Part shown: positions 43,646 through 52,630 of the stretch, one piece after another
Position numbering within the stretch: the first letter of the stretch is position 1
How the letters are laid out: every line of letters begins with the position of its first letter
Source: Dongia_A sp035695765
Lineage (GTDB): Bacteria > Pseudomonadota > Alphaproteobacteria > Dongiales > Dongiaceae
NCBI GenBank assembly: GCA_035695765.1
Contig: DASRRI010000061.1
Location: forward strand, 54,411 to 118,410
Length of the DNA stretch: 64,000 bases
Direction of reading: 5' to 3'
The notes under the pieces: model-generated
Seen by the model: the letters and a program-made list of their open reading frames with translations, nothing else
The model's database searches: none
Told to the model about the DNA's origin: nothing
Made by a program: the position numbers and the translations under genes

Positions 43646-44959
43646 ATGAAGGATATGGCCACGACCATCGGATCAATTGGACGCTTGCCCGTCCCGCACC
43701 GGGGCACGGGCTCGTCGCTCCTCGCCTTCGGGCGCAAACTGCTGGCATTCGGCGGGCCAGGCTATCTGGTGGCGGTCGGCTATATGGACCCGGGCAACTG
43801 GGCGACCGACCTCGCCGGCGGATCGGCCTTCGGCTACGCGCTGCTGTCGGTCGTCCTGCTGTCCAGCCTGATGGCCATGGTGCTGCAATATCTCAGCGCC
43901 AAGCTCGGCATCGCAACCGGCCGCGACCTTGCCCAATTGTGCCGCGAGCATTTCCCGCCCCGCGTTGCGGTCGCATTGTGGGCTTTATGCGAACTCGCGA
44001 TCGTCGCCTGTGACCTGGCGGAGCTGCTGGGGACAGCCATCGCGCTCAACCTGCTGTTCGGCATTTCGCTCGGCTGGGGCGCGGGCATCGCGGCAATCGG
44101 CACGCTCGCCATCCTTGCCTTGGTGCAGGAGCGCGGCCGCGGCCTGGAGATTCTCATCACCGCCCTGCTTCTGGTGATCGCCGGCTGCTTCGCTGCCGAA
44201 CTCGTCTTCGCACGACCGGTGCTGAGCGAAGTGCTGGGCGGCCTTGTCCCGCAGGCGCGAATCGTCAGCGATCCCACGATGCTCTATGTTGCGGTTGGCA
44301 TCATCGGCGCGACCGTGATGCCGCATAACCTCTATCTGCATTCGGCGATCGTGCAGGCGAAACCCTTCGCACGCACGCAGGCGGGCCGGCGCGAGGCCAT
44401 CCGCTTCGCCGGCATCGATTCGACGATTGCCCTCTCGCTCGCCTTGCTGATCAACGCCGCGATCCTGATCCTGGCGGCCGCGACCTTCCACAGCCAGGGC
44501 CGGACGGAGATCGCCGAACTCGCGGACGCCTATCACCTGCTCTCGCCGATGCTAGGCGCGCCGCTGGCCGGTACCTTGTTCGCTCTGGCGCTGCTGGCTG
44601 CCGGACAGAATTCGTCGGTCACCGGCACCTTGGCGGGGCAAATTGTCATGGAAGGGTTCCTGTCGATCCGGCTGCCCGTGTGGCTGCGGCGGATTGCGAC
44701 CCGCCTTGCCGCCATCGTGCCCGTGCTCGTTACCATGGCCCTGTTCGGCGAAAGCGCGACCGGCAAATTGCTGGTGCTGAGCCAGGTCGTGCTGAGCCTG
44801 CAGCTGCCCTTCGCCATCATCCCGCTGGTCTATTTCACCAGCGACAAGCGCCGGATGGGCCAATTCGCCAACGCGCGCTGGCTGACAATTGCGGCCTGGG
44901 TCATTGCGGCGGCGATCGTCGGGCTCAATCTATGGCTGCTGGCTTACAGCTTCCTGTGA
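43646..44959 (+). CDS. mntH: Nramp-family Mn2+/H+ symporter
   Basis: 437 residues from ATG 43646, preceded by AGGAG. Inner-membrane divalent metal importer with eleven predicted helices. The metal-binding motif DPGNWATD is in helix 1 and MPHNLYLHS in helix 6. The unwound-helix Asp-Asn and Met-His residues that favour Mn2+ are present. The Fur/Mur-like palindrome in the promoter predicts repression by metal. The stop is followed by a short gap and a TIM-barrel gene on the same strand. Confidence 0.95.
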   Translation: MKDMATTIGSIGRLPVPHRGTGSSLLAFGRKLLAFGGPGYLVAVGYMDPGNWATDLAGGSAFGYALLSVVLLSSLMAMVLQYLSAKLGIATGRDLAQLCREHFPPRVAVALWALCELAIVACDLAELLGTAIALNLLFGISLGWGAGIAAIGTLAILALVQERGRGLEILITALLLVIAGCFAAELVFARPVLSEVLGGLVPQARIVSDPTMLYVAVGIIGATVMPHNLYLHSAIVQAKPFARTQAGRREAIRFAGIDSTIALSLALLINAAILILAAATFHSQGRTEIAELADAYHLLSPMLGAPLAGTLFALALLAAGQNSSVTGTLAGQIVMEGFLSIRLPVWLRRIATRLAAIVPVLVTMALFGESATGKLLVLSQVVLSLQLPFAIIPLVYFTSDKRRMGQFANARWLTIAAWVIAAAIVGLNLWLLAYSFL

Positions 44960-45026
44960 TCACTGTTGCGAGTCACACATTATAAGTGGAAGATATGGCA
45001 ATCCGAAATGCCGCGCCGGAGGCGAG

Positions 45027-45704
45027 GTGGATTTCATCTTCATGCTCACGCGCCAGGATCGCACCATCACCGATTGCCTGGCCGTGCTTGACCTCATCCA
45101 GCCGCTGAAGCTGCGGCATATCGGATTCAAGGATGTCGGCGTCGATAAACCGACGCTCGTCATACTCGCGGACCGCATCCGCCAGGCCAGCGTGATATCC
45201 TATATGGAAGTTGTCAGCACCAGCCCTGCCGACACACTCAATTCCGCGCGCGTTGCCGTCGAGCTCGGCATCGATCGGCTGTTGGGCGGCACCGAGGTGG
45301 AGCGCATCCAATCGATCCTGCGTGGCAGCCGTATTGAATACTACCCCTTCTGCGGCTTTCCCTCCGGCCATCCAACCAGCTTGGGCGGAAGGCCGGACCA
45401 GGTCGAGGCGCATTGCCGTGAATTCATGAAACAGGGCTGCGCCGGGACAGACCTGCTGGCTTATCGCGCGACCTCGGCCGAGCCGATCGCGCTGGTGAAG
45501 GCGGCGCGGCGCGGGCTCGGCAAAGGACGCCTGATCGTTGCCGGCAGCATCTCGAACGCCAACCAGATCGCCGCCCTAGGAGGCGCGGGGGCCGATGCCT
45601 TCACGATTGGAACGGCGGCGTTCGAGGGTGGCTATGCGCATGACAAAGGCTCGATCCTGTCCCAGCTTGCCGCAATCGAGGCTGATTGCGCCGCGATTTC
45701 CTGA
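45027..45704 (+). CDS. TIM-barrel protein, unassigned
   Basis: 225 residues from GTG 45027, with GGAGG four nt upstream; ATG 45042 is possible. The sequence alternates strands and helices as in a (beta/alpha)8 barrel: FIFMLTRQDRTI, LRHIGFKDVG, YMEVVSTSPADTL, DRLLGGTEV and YYPFCGFPSGHP. Near the end, LIVAGSISNANQIAALGGAG then ADAFTIGTAAFEG resembles the phosphate-binding strands 7-8 of HisA/HisF-type enzymes. The substrate is probably a phosphorylated sugar or similar. I do not recognise the exact family. It follows mntH by 67 nt but no shared role is evident. Confidence 0.7.
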   Translation: MDFIFMLTRQDRTITDCLAVLDLIQPLKLRHIGFKDVGVDKPTLVILADRIRQASVISYMEVVSTSPADTLNSARVAVELGIDRLLGGTEVERIQSILRGSRIEYYPFCGFPSGHPTSLGGRPDQVEAHCREFMKQGCAGTDLLAYRATSAEPIALVKAARRGLGKGRLIVAGSISNANQIAALGGAGADAFTIGTAAFEGGYAHDKGSILSQLAAIEADCAAIS

Positions 45705-45714
45705 ACCCACCGTC

Positions 45715-46473
45715 TCAGCGCACGTAACTCGCGCCATTGATGTCGAAGGTCGCGCCGGTCATGTGGCGGACCTGGTCCGAGCACAGGAAGGCCGCCAGCG
45801 CGCCACACTCAGCGGGGCTCACCATGCTGCCCAATGGAATGTCGGCAAGAACGCGTTCGACCCCTGCATCGTCCAGGCTCGTATAGGCCATGTCGGTGTC
45901 GGTGAAGCCCGGCGCGATGGCGAAGGCGAGGACGTTGTCCTTCGCAAAGCCGCGCGCGATCGTCTTGGTCAACGCCACCAGTGCGCCCTTCGACGCCGCA
46001 TAGGGCCATTGGTCCGGTGCATCGCCGCGGTGGGCAGCACGGCTGGCGACATTGATGATCTTGCCGCCGCCATGACCGCGGAAATGCCCGATGGCGAGCT
46101 TGCAGAGCTCGGCAGGGGCATAGAGGTTCACCTGCGTGACCCGGGCCCAGGCGCCGTGCCAAGCCTCGCTCGGTGCGTCGACCGAGACCGGCTCGAAAAT
46201 GCCGGCATTGTTGATGAGCACGTCGATGCGCGGCGCTGCCTTTGTCGCCGCCCGCCACAGATCGGCCGCCGCAGAGGCTTGCTCCAGATCCGCCTGGACC
46301 AGCTTGCAGGATTGCGGGCCGATTTCCTTCTGGATGGCCTCCGCCGCCTCCCGGCTCCTGGAATAGTGCAGCAGCACGGTGCCGCCAGCCGCGGCCACAG
46401 ACCGGACGATGGCCTCTCCGATGCCGCGTGAACCGCCCGTCACCAGTATCGTTTTGCCGTTGAGATCGATCAT
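45715..46473 (-). CDS. Short-chain dehydrogenase/reductase (SDR)
   Basis: 252 residues. Classical SDR: nucleotide motif TGGSRGIG (12-19), NNAG at 88-91, and catalytic Ser144, Tyr158 and Lys162 (NVASRAAHRG, YAASK). The C-terminal GATFDINGASYVR is the typical SDR tail. The lack of an acidic residue after strand 2 (HYSRSREAA, with basic and polar residues instead) suggests NADP(H). FabG-like, but no fatty-acid genes lie nearby. It is divergent from the marR gene across a 150-nt region that carries an operator-like palindrome, so MarR may control both. Confidence 0.9.
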   Translation of the reverse strand: MIDLNGKTILVTGGSRGIGEAIVRSVAAAGGTVLLHYSRSREAAEAIQKEIGPQSCKLVQADLEQASAAADLWRAATKAAPRIDVLINNAGIFEPVSVDAPSEAWHGAWARVTQVNLYAPAELCKLAIGHFRGHGGGKIINVASRAAHRGDAPDQWPYAASKGALVALTKTIARGFAKDNVLAFAIAPGFTDTDMAYTSLDDAGVERVLADIPLGSMVSPAECGALAAFLCSDQVRHMTGATFDINGASYVR

Positions 46474-46565
46474 GGCTCTGCCTCCGAATTCAGCACATCG
46501 CTGACCTTAACAAGAATCAGCGGCCCTTGCAGAAGCCATTGATTATTTTTGGAAATTCCAAAGCC

Positions 46566-46596
46566 TTGAAAATATGATAAGCGTGCTTATTATAAC
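46566..46596 (+). promoter_or_regulatory. marR promoter with embedded palindromic operator
   Basis: TTGAAA at 46566-46571 and TTATAA/TATAAC at 46590-46596. Between them ATAAGCGTGCTTAT (46577-46590) is a perfect 6-2-6 inverted repeat that extends to TGATAAGC/GCTTATTA with one mismatch. A site of this size between -35 and -10 is normal for autorepression by MarR proteins. Confidence 0.6.
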
Positions 46597-46623
46597 ATAT
46601 GCTATGAATTTCTGGGACAAGGC

Positions 46624-47073
46624 ATGAAGACCGGCAAGGACACGATCGGGTTTCTGGTGAATGACGCGGCGCGGCTGATGCGGCGGGATTTCGAGCGCCG
46701 AACCCGTTCGCTTGGTCTCACCCGCGCGCAGTGGCAGACCCTGTTCCACCTGCACCGCAACGAAGGTTGCAACCAGGCGACCCTCGCCGACCTGCTGGAC
46801 GTCGAGCCCATCACGTTGACACGCGTGATCGATCGATTGGCGTCGAGCGGGCTGGTCGAGCGGCGGGCCGATCCCGGCGACCGCCGCGCGCGCCTGTTGT
46901 TCCTGGGAGAGCGGGCGCATCCGCTGCTCGAGGAGTTGAAAGCCCTCGGCGCCGAGACACGCGAGACTGCGCTTGCCGGCATCAGCGACGACGAGCGCAC
47001 GCAGCTCATGACCCTGCTTACCAAGATGCGCGCCAACCTGTCCGGCCGCGAGGCCGCGACCGCGGCGGCCTAG
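46624..47073 (+). CDS. MarR-family transcriptional regulator
   Basis: 149 residues. Winged-helix dimer: RAQWQTLFHLHRNEG, ATLADLLDVEPITLTRVIDR as recognition region, and the wing GLVERRADPGDRRARLLFL, where the DPxDRR signature is intact. It heads an operon with emrA and emrB-like genes, 29 nt upstream of them. It most likely represses its own operon, and perhaps the divergent SDR gene, through the palindrome at 46577-46590 and is released by a toxic ligand. Confidence 0.93.
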   Translation: MKTGKDTIGFLVNDAARLMRRDFERRTRSLGLTRAQWQTLFHLHRNEGCNQATLADLLDVEPITLTRVIDRLASSGLVERRADPGDRRARLLFLGERAHPLLEELKALGAETRETALAGISDDERTQLMTLLTKMRANLSGREAATAAA

Positions 47074-47101
47074 ACCAACACAAAGACGAAGAAGAACCGA
47101 A

Positions 47102-48235
47102 ATGCCTGATGGATCGAAAGCCATGACGGAAAGTGCTGCGGAAACGCCGCAGCCGAAAGCCAATCGCCGTCAGCGGTTGCGCCGGCTGTTGATGATCGGT
47201 GGCCCGCTCGCCGTCCTCGTCGGCGTTGGCACCGCCTATCTCAGTGGCGGGCGCTATGCCGATACCGACAATGCCTATGTCCATACCCACAAGGTGTCGG
47301 TCAGTGCGGACATTTCCGGCCGCGTGGTCGATCTCAACGTGCATGAGAACCAGCCGGTGAAAACCGGCGACGTCCTGTTCCAGCTCGACCCCGAGCCGCT
47401 GCAGATCGCCATCGACCAGGCGCGCGCCAATGTCGAGGACAGCCGCAACAAGATCATCGGCCTCAAGGCGGCGTATCGCCAGCGCCAGGAGGATCTGAAA
47501 GCGGCGGAAGCCAATGTCGGCTTCGCACAGCGCGAGTTGCAGCGGCGCGAGAAGCTGGTGGCGGGGAAGATCATCTCCCAGTCCGACTACGACGAGGCGC
47601 GCAACCGCTATGATGTGACGGTCAACGAAGCCGCGTCGATCCGGCAGGACATCTCGCGCATCATTTCCGAGCTGGGTGGCGATCCCGACGTCGATCCGGA
47701 AACGCATCCGAGCTATCGCATGGCGCAGGCGGCGCTGGCACAGGCCGAGCTCAATATGCGGCGTGGCACCGTGGTCGCGCCGGTGGACGGCGTGGTGGCG
47801 CAGGTCGATCAGCTGCGCGCCGGCGACTACATCAATGCCGGAGCGCCGGTCTTCAGCATCGTCAGCCAGCAGGATGCCTGGATCGAGGCCAACCTCAAGG
47901 AGACCGACCTCACCTATGTAAAGCCGGGGCAAAAGGCCGATGTCACCATCGACACCTATCCCGGCCGCACCTTCACGGCCGTGGTTGACAGCATCGGCAT
48001 GGCGACCGGCGCGGAATTCAGCGTACTGCCCGCACAGAATGCCAGCGGCAACTGGGTCAAGGTGGTGCAGCGCATCCCCGTCCGGCTGCACGTGGTCGAC
48101 GTGCCCGCCGGCACCACGCTGCGCGCCGGCATGAGCGCGGTGGTGGAGATCGATACCGAGCACCGCCGCGGATTGTTCAACGTGCTCAGCCGCGCGCTGG
48201 CGTGGGATGAGCCGAAGCAGGCTCCGACGCAGTAG
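47102..48235 (+). CDS. emrA: EmrA-type membrane fusion protein (HlyD family)
   Basis: 377 residues. Periplasmic adaptor of a tripartite MFS efflux pump. One N-terminal membrane anchor (LLMIGGPLAVLVGVGTAYL), then biotinyl-lipoyl half GRVVDLNVHENQPVKTGDVL, a helical hairpin (about 100-200), the second half-motif GTVVAPVDGVVAQVDQLRAG, and a beta-barrel end. The TDNAYVHTHKVSVS opening is typical of EmrA. It is followed 8 nt later by the cognate MFS permease. The substrate class is hydrophobic drugs or uncouplers by analogy. Confidence 0.93.
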   Translation: MPDGSKAMTESAAETPQPKANRRQRLRRLLMIGGPLAVLVGVGTAYLSGGRYADTDNAYVHTHKVSVSADISGRVVDLNVHENQPVKTGDVLFQLDPEPLQIAIDQARANVEDSRNKIIGLKAAYRQRQEDLKAAEANVGFAQRELQRREKLVAGKIISQSDYDEARNRYDVTVNEAASIRQDISRIISELGGDPDVDPETHPSYRMAQAALAQAELNMRRGTVVAPVDGVVAQVDQLRAGDYINAGAPVFSIVSQQDAWIEANLKETDLTYVKPGQKADVTIDTYPGRTFTAVVDSIGMATGAEFSVLPAQNASGNWVKVVQRIPVRLHVVDVPAGTTLRAGMSAVVEIDTEHRRGLFNVLSRALAWDEPKQAPTQ

Positions 48236-48243
48236 GCAGCATC

Positions 48244-49788
48244 ATGAGTTCCACGGCGCAGGAGCCAAAGCGCGAAACCCATCCCGGCCTGGTTGCCATC
48301 TCGGTCATGCTGGCGACCATCATGCAGGCGCTGGATACGACCATCGCCAATGTCGCGCTGCCGCATATGCAGGGCAGCCTGGCGGCGACGCAGGATCAGA
48401 TTTCCTGGGTGCTGACCTCCTACATCGTCGCGGCGGCCATTACCATGCCGGCGACCGGCTTCATCGCGGCCAAGATCGGGCGCAAGCGGCTGCTGCTGAT
48501 CTCCATCGGCGGATTCATCGTCACCTCCATGCTGTGCGGCATTGCGCTGTCACTGGAGCAGATCGTGATCTACCGCCTGCTGCAGGGCATCTTCGGCGCT
48601 TCGCTGGTGCCGCTGTCGCAAGCCGTCCTGCTCGACGCGTACCCGAAGGAAAAGCACGGCGCGGCGATGGCGATGTGGGGCGTCGGCGTGATGGTGGGGC
48701 CGATCCTAGGCCCGACGCTCGGCGGATACCTGACCGAGAACTTCGACTGGCGCTGGGTGTTCTTCATCAACCTGCCGTTCGGGTTGCTGGCACTCGCCGG
48801 CGCCATGGCCTTCGTCAGCGAATCGGTGCGCCAGACCAAGCTGCGCTTCGATGCCATGGGTTTCCTGTTCCTCGGTGTCGCCATCGGCGCGCTGCAGATG
48901 ATGCTGGACCGCGGCGAGCTGCTGGATTGGTTCGGCTCCACCGAGATCATCGCGGAAGGCGTGATCGCCGCCCTCGCCTTCTATCTCTTCATCGTGCACA
49001 TGTTCACGCACCGCAAGCCGTTCCTCGAGCCGCGCCTGTTCCAGGATCGGAATTTCGTGGTGGGCACCAGCTTCATGTTCGCGGTCGGCGTCATCCTGCT
49101 TGCCACCATGACCCTGCTGCCGCCGATGCTGCAGCAGCTGGCCGGCTTTCCGGTGCTGACCACCGGCTATGTGCTGGCGCCGCGCGGCATCGGCACCATG
49201 ATCGCGATGTTCCTGGTCGGGCGCCTGGTGGGCAAGGTCGACCCGCGCCTGCTGCTGCTGGCGGGGCTTGGCATGGCGGCGTTCTCGCTGTGGGAGATGA
49301 CGGAGTTCAACATCGAAGTCGGCGTGTGGGACATCGTGCGCACCGGCGTGGTGCAGGGTGCGGGCCTCGGCCTCATCTTCGTGCCGCTGAGTGCGATCAC
49401 CTTCTCGACGCTTGCGGCCGACCTGCGCACGGAGGCGGCGGGCCTGTTCAGCCTGATGCGCAATATCGGCAGCTCGGTCGGCATCTCGATCGTCACGGCG
49501 TTCCTGACGCGCGGCACGCAGATCAATCACGCGCAGCTGGCGGAGCATGTCACGCCCTATATGGGCGCATTAAAGGCACCGGGCTATCCAGCCATGTGGT
49601 CGCTGAACTCGACCGGCGGCCTCGCGGCGCTCAACGCAGAGCTGACACGGCAAGCGCAGATGGTCGCTTATCTCGACGATTTCAAGTTGCTGATGTGGGT
49701 GACTATCGCTGCCTTGCCGCTCATTCTGCTGCTGCGCAAGAACCGCCAGCCGGTCACCAAGGCGGCGATGGAGGCGGCGGTCGAATAA
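48244..49788 (+). CDS. emrB: EmrB/QacA-family MFS drug transporter (DHA2)
   Basis: 514 residues with 14 predicted membrane helices. The DHA2 motif LDTTIANVALPHM in helix 1 and the MFS motif A region GRKRLLLISIGGF, as well as RLLQGIFGASLVPLSQAVL, GPTLGGYL and NLPFGLLAL, are all intact. It exports drugs in exchange for protons and works with the EmrA-like partner and an outer-membrane channel encoded elsewhere. Third gene of the marR operon. Confidence 0.94.
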   Translation: MSSTAQEPKRETHPGLVAISVMLATIMQALDTTIANVALPHMQGSLAATQDQISWVLTSYIVAAAITMPATGFIAAKIGRKRLLLISIGGFIVTSMLCGIALSLEQIVIYRLLQGIFGASLVPLSQAVLLDAYPKEKHGAAMAMWGVGVMVGPILGPTLGGYLTENFDWRWVFFINLPFGLLALAGAMAFVSESVRQTKLRFDAMGFLFLGVAIGALQMMLDRGELLDWFGSTEIIAEGVIAALAFYLFIVHMFTHRKPFLEPRLFQDRNFVVGTSFMFAVGVILLATMTLLPPMLQQLAGFPVLTTGYVLAPRGIGTMIAMFLVGRLVGKVDPRLLLLAGLGMAAFSLWEMTEFNIEVGVWDIVRTGVVQGAGLGLIFVPLSAITFSTLAADLRTEAAGLFSLMRNIGSSVGISIVTAFLTRGTQINHAQLAEHVTPYMGALKAPGYPAMWSLNSTGGLAALNAELTRQAQMVAYLDDFKLLMWVTIAALPLILLLRKNRQPVTKAAMEAAVE

Positions 49789-49913
49789 AGGTTTTCTTGC
49801 ACTTTGGTACGATTGCGAAGCCCCGGAGATTGACGCAGGCTTTCGGACTTGCCGCGGCCGAGACAGCCTCCGCAAAGGATGTTTTGTGTGCAAACCGAAG
49901 GGGCGAGCGAGCC

Positions 49914-51341
49914 GTGAAAGCCCAGCAATCTGAACCACACCGGCTCGAAACCGAAGCAGCGGGCGACAAGGACCGGCTGATCGCCGAGCTCGCCAACCGC
50001 ATCGGCTCGCTGGGCGTCGAGATGGCGGACATCGCCGGCAACCTCGACCAGGTGACCCACCGCTTCGACCACCAGGCGAGCCAGTTCAAGAGCCTGCAGC
50101 AGACCGCCACCACCATGGTGGCCGCCAATCGCGCGATCGACGTTGCAGCGCGGACGGCCCAGGGCGCGGCGGCCGACGCCGGATCGGGTATCGCGCAATC
50201 CCGCGAGACGGTGACCGGCGCGGTTGGCCACATCGCGGATCTGATCGCGGCGGTCGCGCGCATCGAAGGACGCCTGGCCAGCGTCCGCTCCGTCCTGGAG
50301 CAGGTGACGGGCCTCTCCAGCACCATCGAGGCCATCGCCAAGCAGACCAACCTGCTGGCGCTCAACGCCACCATCGAGGCGGCGCGCGCCGGCGATGCAG
50401 GGCGCGGCTTCGGCGTCGTCGCGGGAGAGGTCAAGAACCTCGCCGAACAAACCCGTAAGGCCAACCGGCAGATCGACGATACCGTGCGCCAGCTGGCCGG
50501 CGAGATTGGGAATCTGATCGCCGACAGCGGCGCGGCCACCCGCCATGCCAAGGAAGCCGGCAGCGGCGCCGACCGGATTCAGGGCGTGGTCGCCCATGTG
50601 CATGATGGGTTCTCCGCCGTCGACCGAGAGGTCAACGCCATCGCCGATACCACGGCCGCCAATCTGCAGCATTGCGATACGGTGCTGACGGAATTGGGTG
50701 ATCTGGTCGGCGGGGTCCAGCTGTCTTCCGAGAATCTGCAGCAAGCCGACAAGCGGGTAGAGGGTCTCCTGAAGCTGAGCGAGACCTTGATCGAATTTAT
50801 CGCGGAAAGCGGTGTCGAAACACCCGACACGCCGCTGATCCGCATGGTGACCGAGACGGCGCGACGGATCAGCGACGTTTTCCAGACCGCGATCGGGCGC
50901 GGCGAGATTACGCTCGAGCAATTCTTCGACGAAAAATACCGGGAGATCCCCGGCACCAATCCGACGCAATATATGACCGACTATGTCGAGCTGACGGACC
51001 GCCTGCTGCCGCCGATCCAGGATCCCATCCAGCAGTCCGATCCCCGCATCGTGTTCTGCGTCGCCTGGGCCAAAGGCGGGTACCTGCCGACGCACAATCC
51101 GAACTATCGCAAGCCGCAGGGGCCGGACCCGGTGTGGAACTCGGCCAACTGCCGCAACCGGCGCATCTTCAACGATCGCGCGGTGCAGAAGGTGGCGGCC
51201 AACACCAAGCCGTTCCTGCTGCAGACCTATCGCCGCGACATGGGCGGCGGCAACTTCGTGCTCATGAAAGACCTGTCATCGCCGATCTATATCCATGGGC
51301 GGCACTGGGGCGCCTTCCGCATGGGATACAGGCAGGTCTAA
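49914..51341 (+). CDS. Soluble methyl-accepting chemotaxis protein with C-terminal sensor domain
   Basis: 475 residues from GTG 49914; TTG 49884 behind AAAGGA is an alternative. There is no membrane segment. Residues about 20-300 are a coiled-coil receptor signalling domain with the conserved hairpin IAKQTNLLALNATIEAARAG and GFGVVAGEVKNLAEQT. The C-terminal 160 residues (FFDEKYREIPGTNPTQYMTD, then DPRIVFCVAWAKGGYLPTHN to GAFRMGYRQV) look like a PAS/Cache-type sensor placed after the signalling domain. It should signal to CheA in the cytoplasm. No che genes are adjacent. It is convergent with nudK. Confidence 0.88.
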   Translation: MKAQQSEPHRLETEAAGDKDRLIAELANRIGSLGVEMADIAGNLDQVTHRFDHQASQFKSLQQTATTMVAANRAIDVAARTAQGAAADAGSGIAQSRETVTGAVGHIADLIAAVARIEGRLASVRSVLEQVTGLSSTIEAIAKQTNLLALNATIEAARAGDAGRGFGVVAGEVKNLAEQTRKANRQIDDTVRQLAGEIGNLIADSGAATRHAKEAGSGADRIQGVVAHVHDGFSAVDREVNAIADTTAANLQHCDTVLTELGDLVGGVQLSSENLQQADKRVEGLLKLSETLIEFIAESGVETPDTPLIRMVTETARRISDVFQTAIGRGEITLEQFFDEKYREIPGTNPTQYMTDYVELTDRLLPPIQDPIQQSDPRIVFCVAWAKGGYLPTHNPNYRKPQGPDPVWNSANCRNRRIFNDRAVQKVAANTKPFLLQTYRRDMGGGNFVLMKDLSSPIYIHGRHWGAFRMGYRQV

Positions 51342-51934
51342 CCGATACCTTTCAGCGCCGCGTGATAGATCAGCATGATGGTCTTTGCATCGATGATCCC
51401 ACCACGCTCGATCATCGCGAGCGCGTCCTTCAGCGTCACTTCGACAACCTCGATATCCTCGCCCTCGCCTTCATGGCCGCCCCCTTGGCTCACGCGATCG
51501 GCGGCGCTGTATGAGGCGGTGAAGAAATGCAGCCGCTCGGTGACCGAGCCGGGGCTCATATAAGCCGAGAAGACTTCCTTCACGTCCTTGATGCGATAGC
51601 CGGTCTCCTCCTCCGCTTCTCGGCGGATCGCCGTCGCGGGGTCGTCGTCATCCAGCAAGCCAGCCGGCAATTCGAGCAGCATGCCGTCCGGGTTGCCGTT
51701 GACGAAGGTCGGCAGGCGGAACTGCCGCGTCAGGATGATGGTGCCGCGCTCCCTGTTGTGGAGCAGGATGACCGCGCCGTTGCCGCGATCATAGGCCTCG
51801 CGCTCCTGCCGCTGCTCCGTCCCGTCGTTGCGGCGATAGGCGAAGGTATATTTGCGCAGGTGATACCAATTGTCGCTCAGCACATCCACGCGCTCGATCC
51901 GCACGCGGTCGGAGGTGGAGAGATGCTCGGTCAT
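51338..51934 (-). CDS. nudK: GDP-mannose pyrophosphatase NudK-like Nudix hydrolase
   Basis: 198 residues from ATG 51934. Very similar along its length to NudK: LSDNWYHLRKYTF, EAYDRGNGAVILL, RQFRLPTFVNGN, and the Nudix box AGLLDDDDPATAIRREAEEE with TGY, in which the first Glu is replaced by Asp as in NudK's own AGLLDNDEP. AYMSPGSVTERLHFF follows. It hydrolyses GDP-mannose or related sugar nucleotides. Its start overlaps the methyltransferase stop (ATGA), so it ends the polA operon. Confidence 0.9.
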   Translation of the reverse strand: MTEHLSTSDRVRIERVDVLSDNWYHLRKYTFAYRRNDGTEQRQEREAYDRGNGAVILLHNRERGTIILTRQFRLPTFVNGNPDGMLLELPAGLLDDDDPATAIRREAEEETGYRIKDVKEVFSAYMSPGSVTERLHFFTASYSAADRVSQGGGHEGEGEDIEVVEVTLKDALAMIERGGIIDAKTIMLIYHAALKGIG

Positions 51935-52620
51935 GGAAGGTCCTTCAGCCGCCACAGCGCCAGGCTCTTGTCCGCGTAAGCCCCGCCGGCCTCAGTGCAA
52001 CGCTCGTTGATGATCTCCAGCGGCGCCGGCCAATTCAGCGGCGCGATCTCGAAATTGAGCGGCCGCCAATCCGCATCCTCGATGTCTTCATTGCGCTCCA
52101 GCTCCGGAAAGGTCGTGGTCAGCAGCCAAACGGCGCCCGAGGCTTTCAGGTTCCGCACAGTCCGGTCCAAGGTTGCGAAGGAAAAATGCACGAGGCAGTC
52201 ACGGCTGAAGATGAGGTCGCAGTGCGGCAATGCATCGCGCGTCAAGTCACCGAGCAGGAAGCTGCGCCGTGCATCGTCCCGATAGCGTTGCTGCAATGCT
52301 TCGATAATCGACGGCACGATATCCATCCCGACATAGCAGTCGAGTTCGAGATCGAGGCTTGCCATCCAGCGATGGTCACCGCACGGCGCATCGAGCAGCG
52401 AGCGAACGCCAAGCTCTTTCAGCAGGCCCGGCAACCGCTCCCGGATTGCCGCCGTCGCGTCCAGCTCCGACCCGACGCCCGAGACGCTGCTATCCGCGCC
52501 CCAGAGGTTTGTCTCATGAATCCGCTCGAACCGCTGCGCGAGATCGAGCCCCTGAAACTCCGCACGCCGCGCGGCAAATCGCTGCTGGGCGATGGCGGGA
52601 GGACGCTTTGACGTTGTCAT
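51931..52620 (-). CDS. Class I SAM-dependent methyltransferase
   Basis: 229 residues from ATG 52620. Rossmann-fold methyltransferase: motif I LLDAPCGDHRWM, motif II CYVGMDIVPSII, and FSRDCLVHFSFATLD with the post-motif acidic residues. The N-terminal RFERIHETNLWGADSSVSG is seen in a family of uncharacterised methyltransferases, sometimes linked to sugar or small-molecule methylation. Lies between a small membrane protein and nudK on the polA transcript. The substrate is unknown. Confidence 0.85.
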   Translation of the reverse strand: MTTSKRPPAIAQQRFAARRAEFQGLDLAQRFERIHETNLWGADSSVSGVGSELDATAAIRERLPGLLKELGVRSLLDAPCGDHRWMASLDLELDCYVGMDIVPSIIEALQQRYRDDARRSFLLGDLTRDALPHCDLIFSRDCLVHFSFATLDRTVRNLKASGAVWLLTTTFPELERNEDIEDADWRPLNFEIAPLNWPAPLEIINERCTEAGGAYADKSLALWRLKDLP

Positions 52621-52630
52621 CGTGAAGGAC

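Noticed and set aside
48207..49788. Very long open frame starting at 48207 and running in one frame through emrB into the chemoreceptor
   Set aside because: Its first 500 codons are an Arg/Ala/Gly-rich out-of-frame reading of emrB. Only the part from about 49884 onward encodes a real protein.
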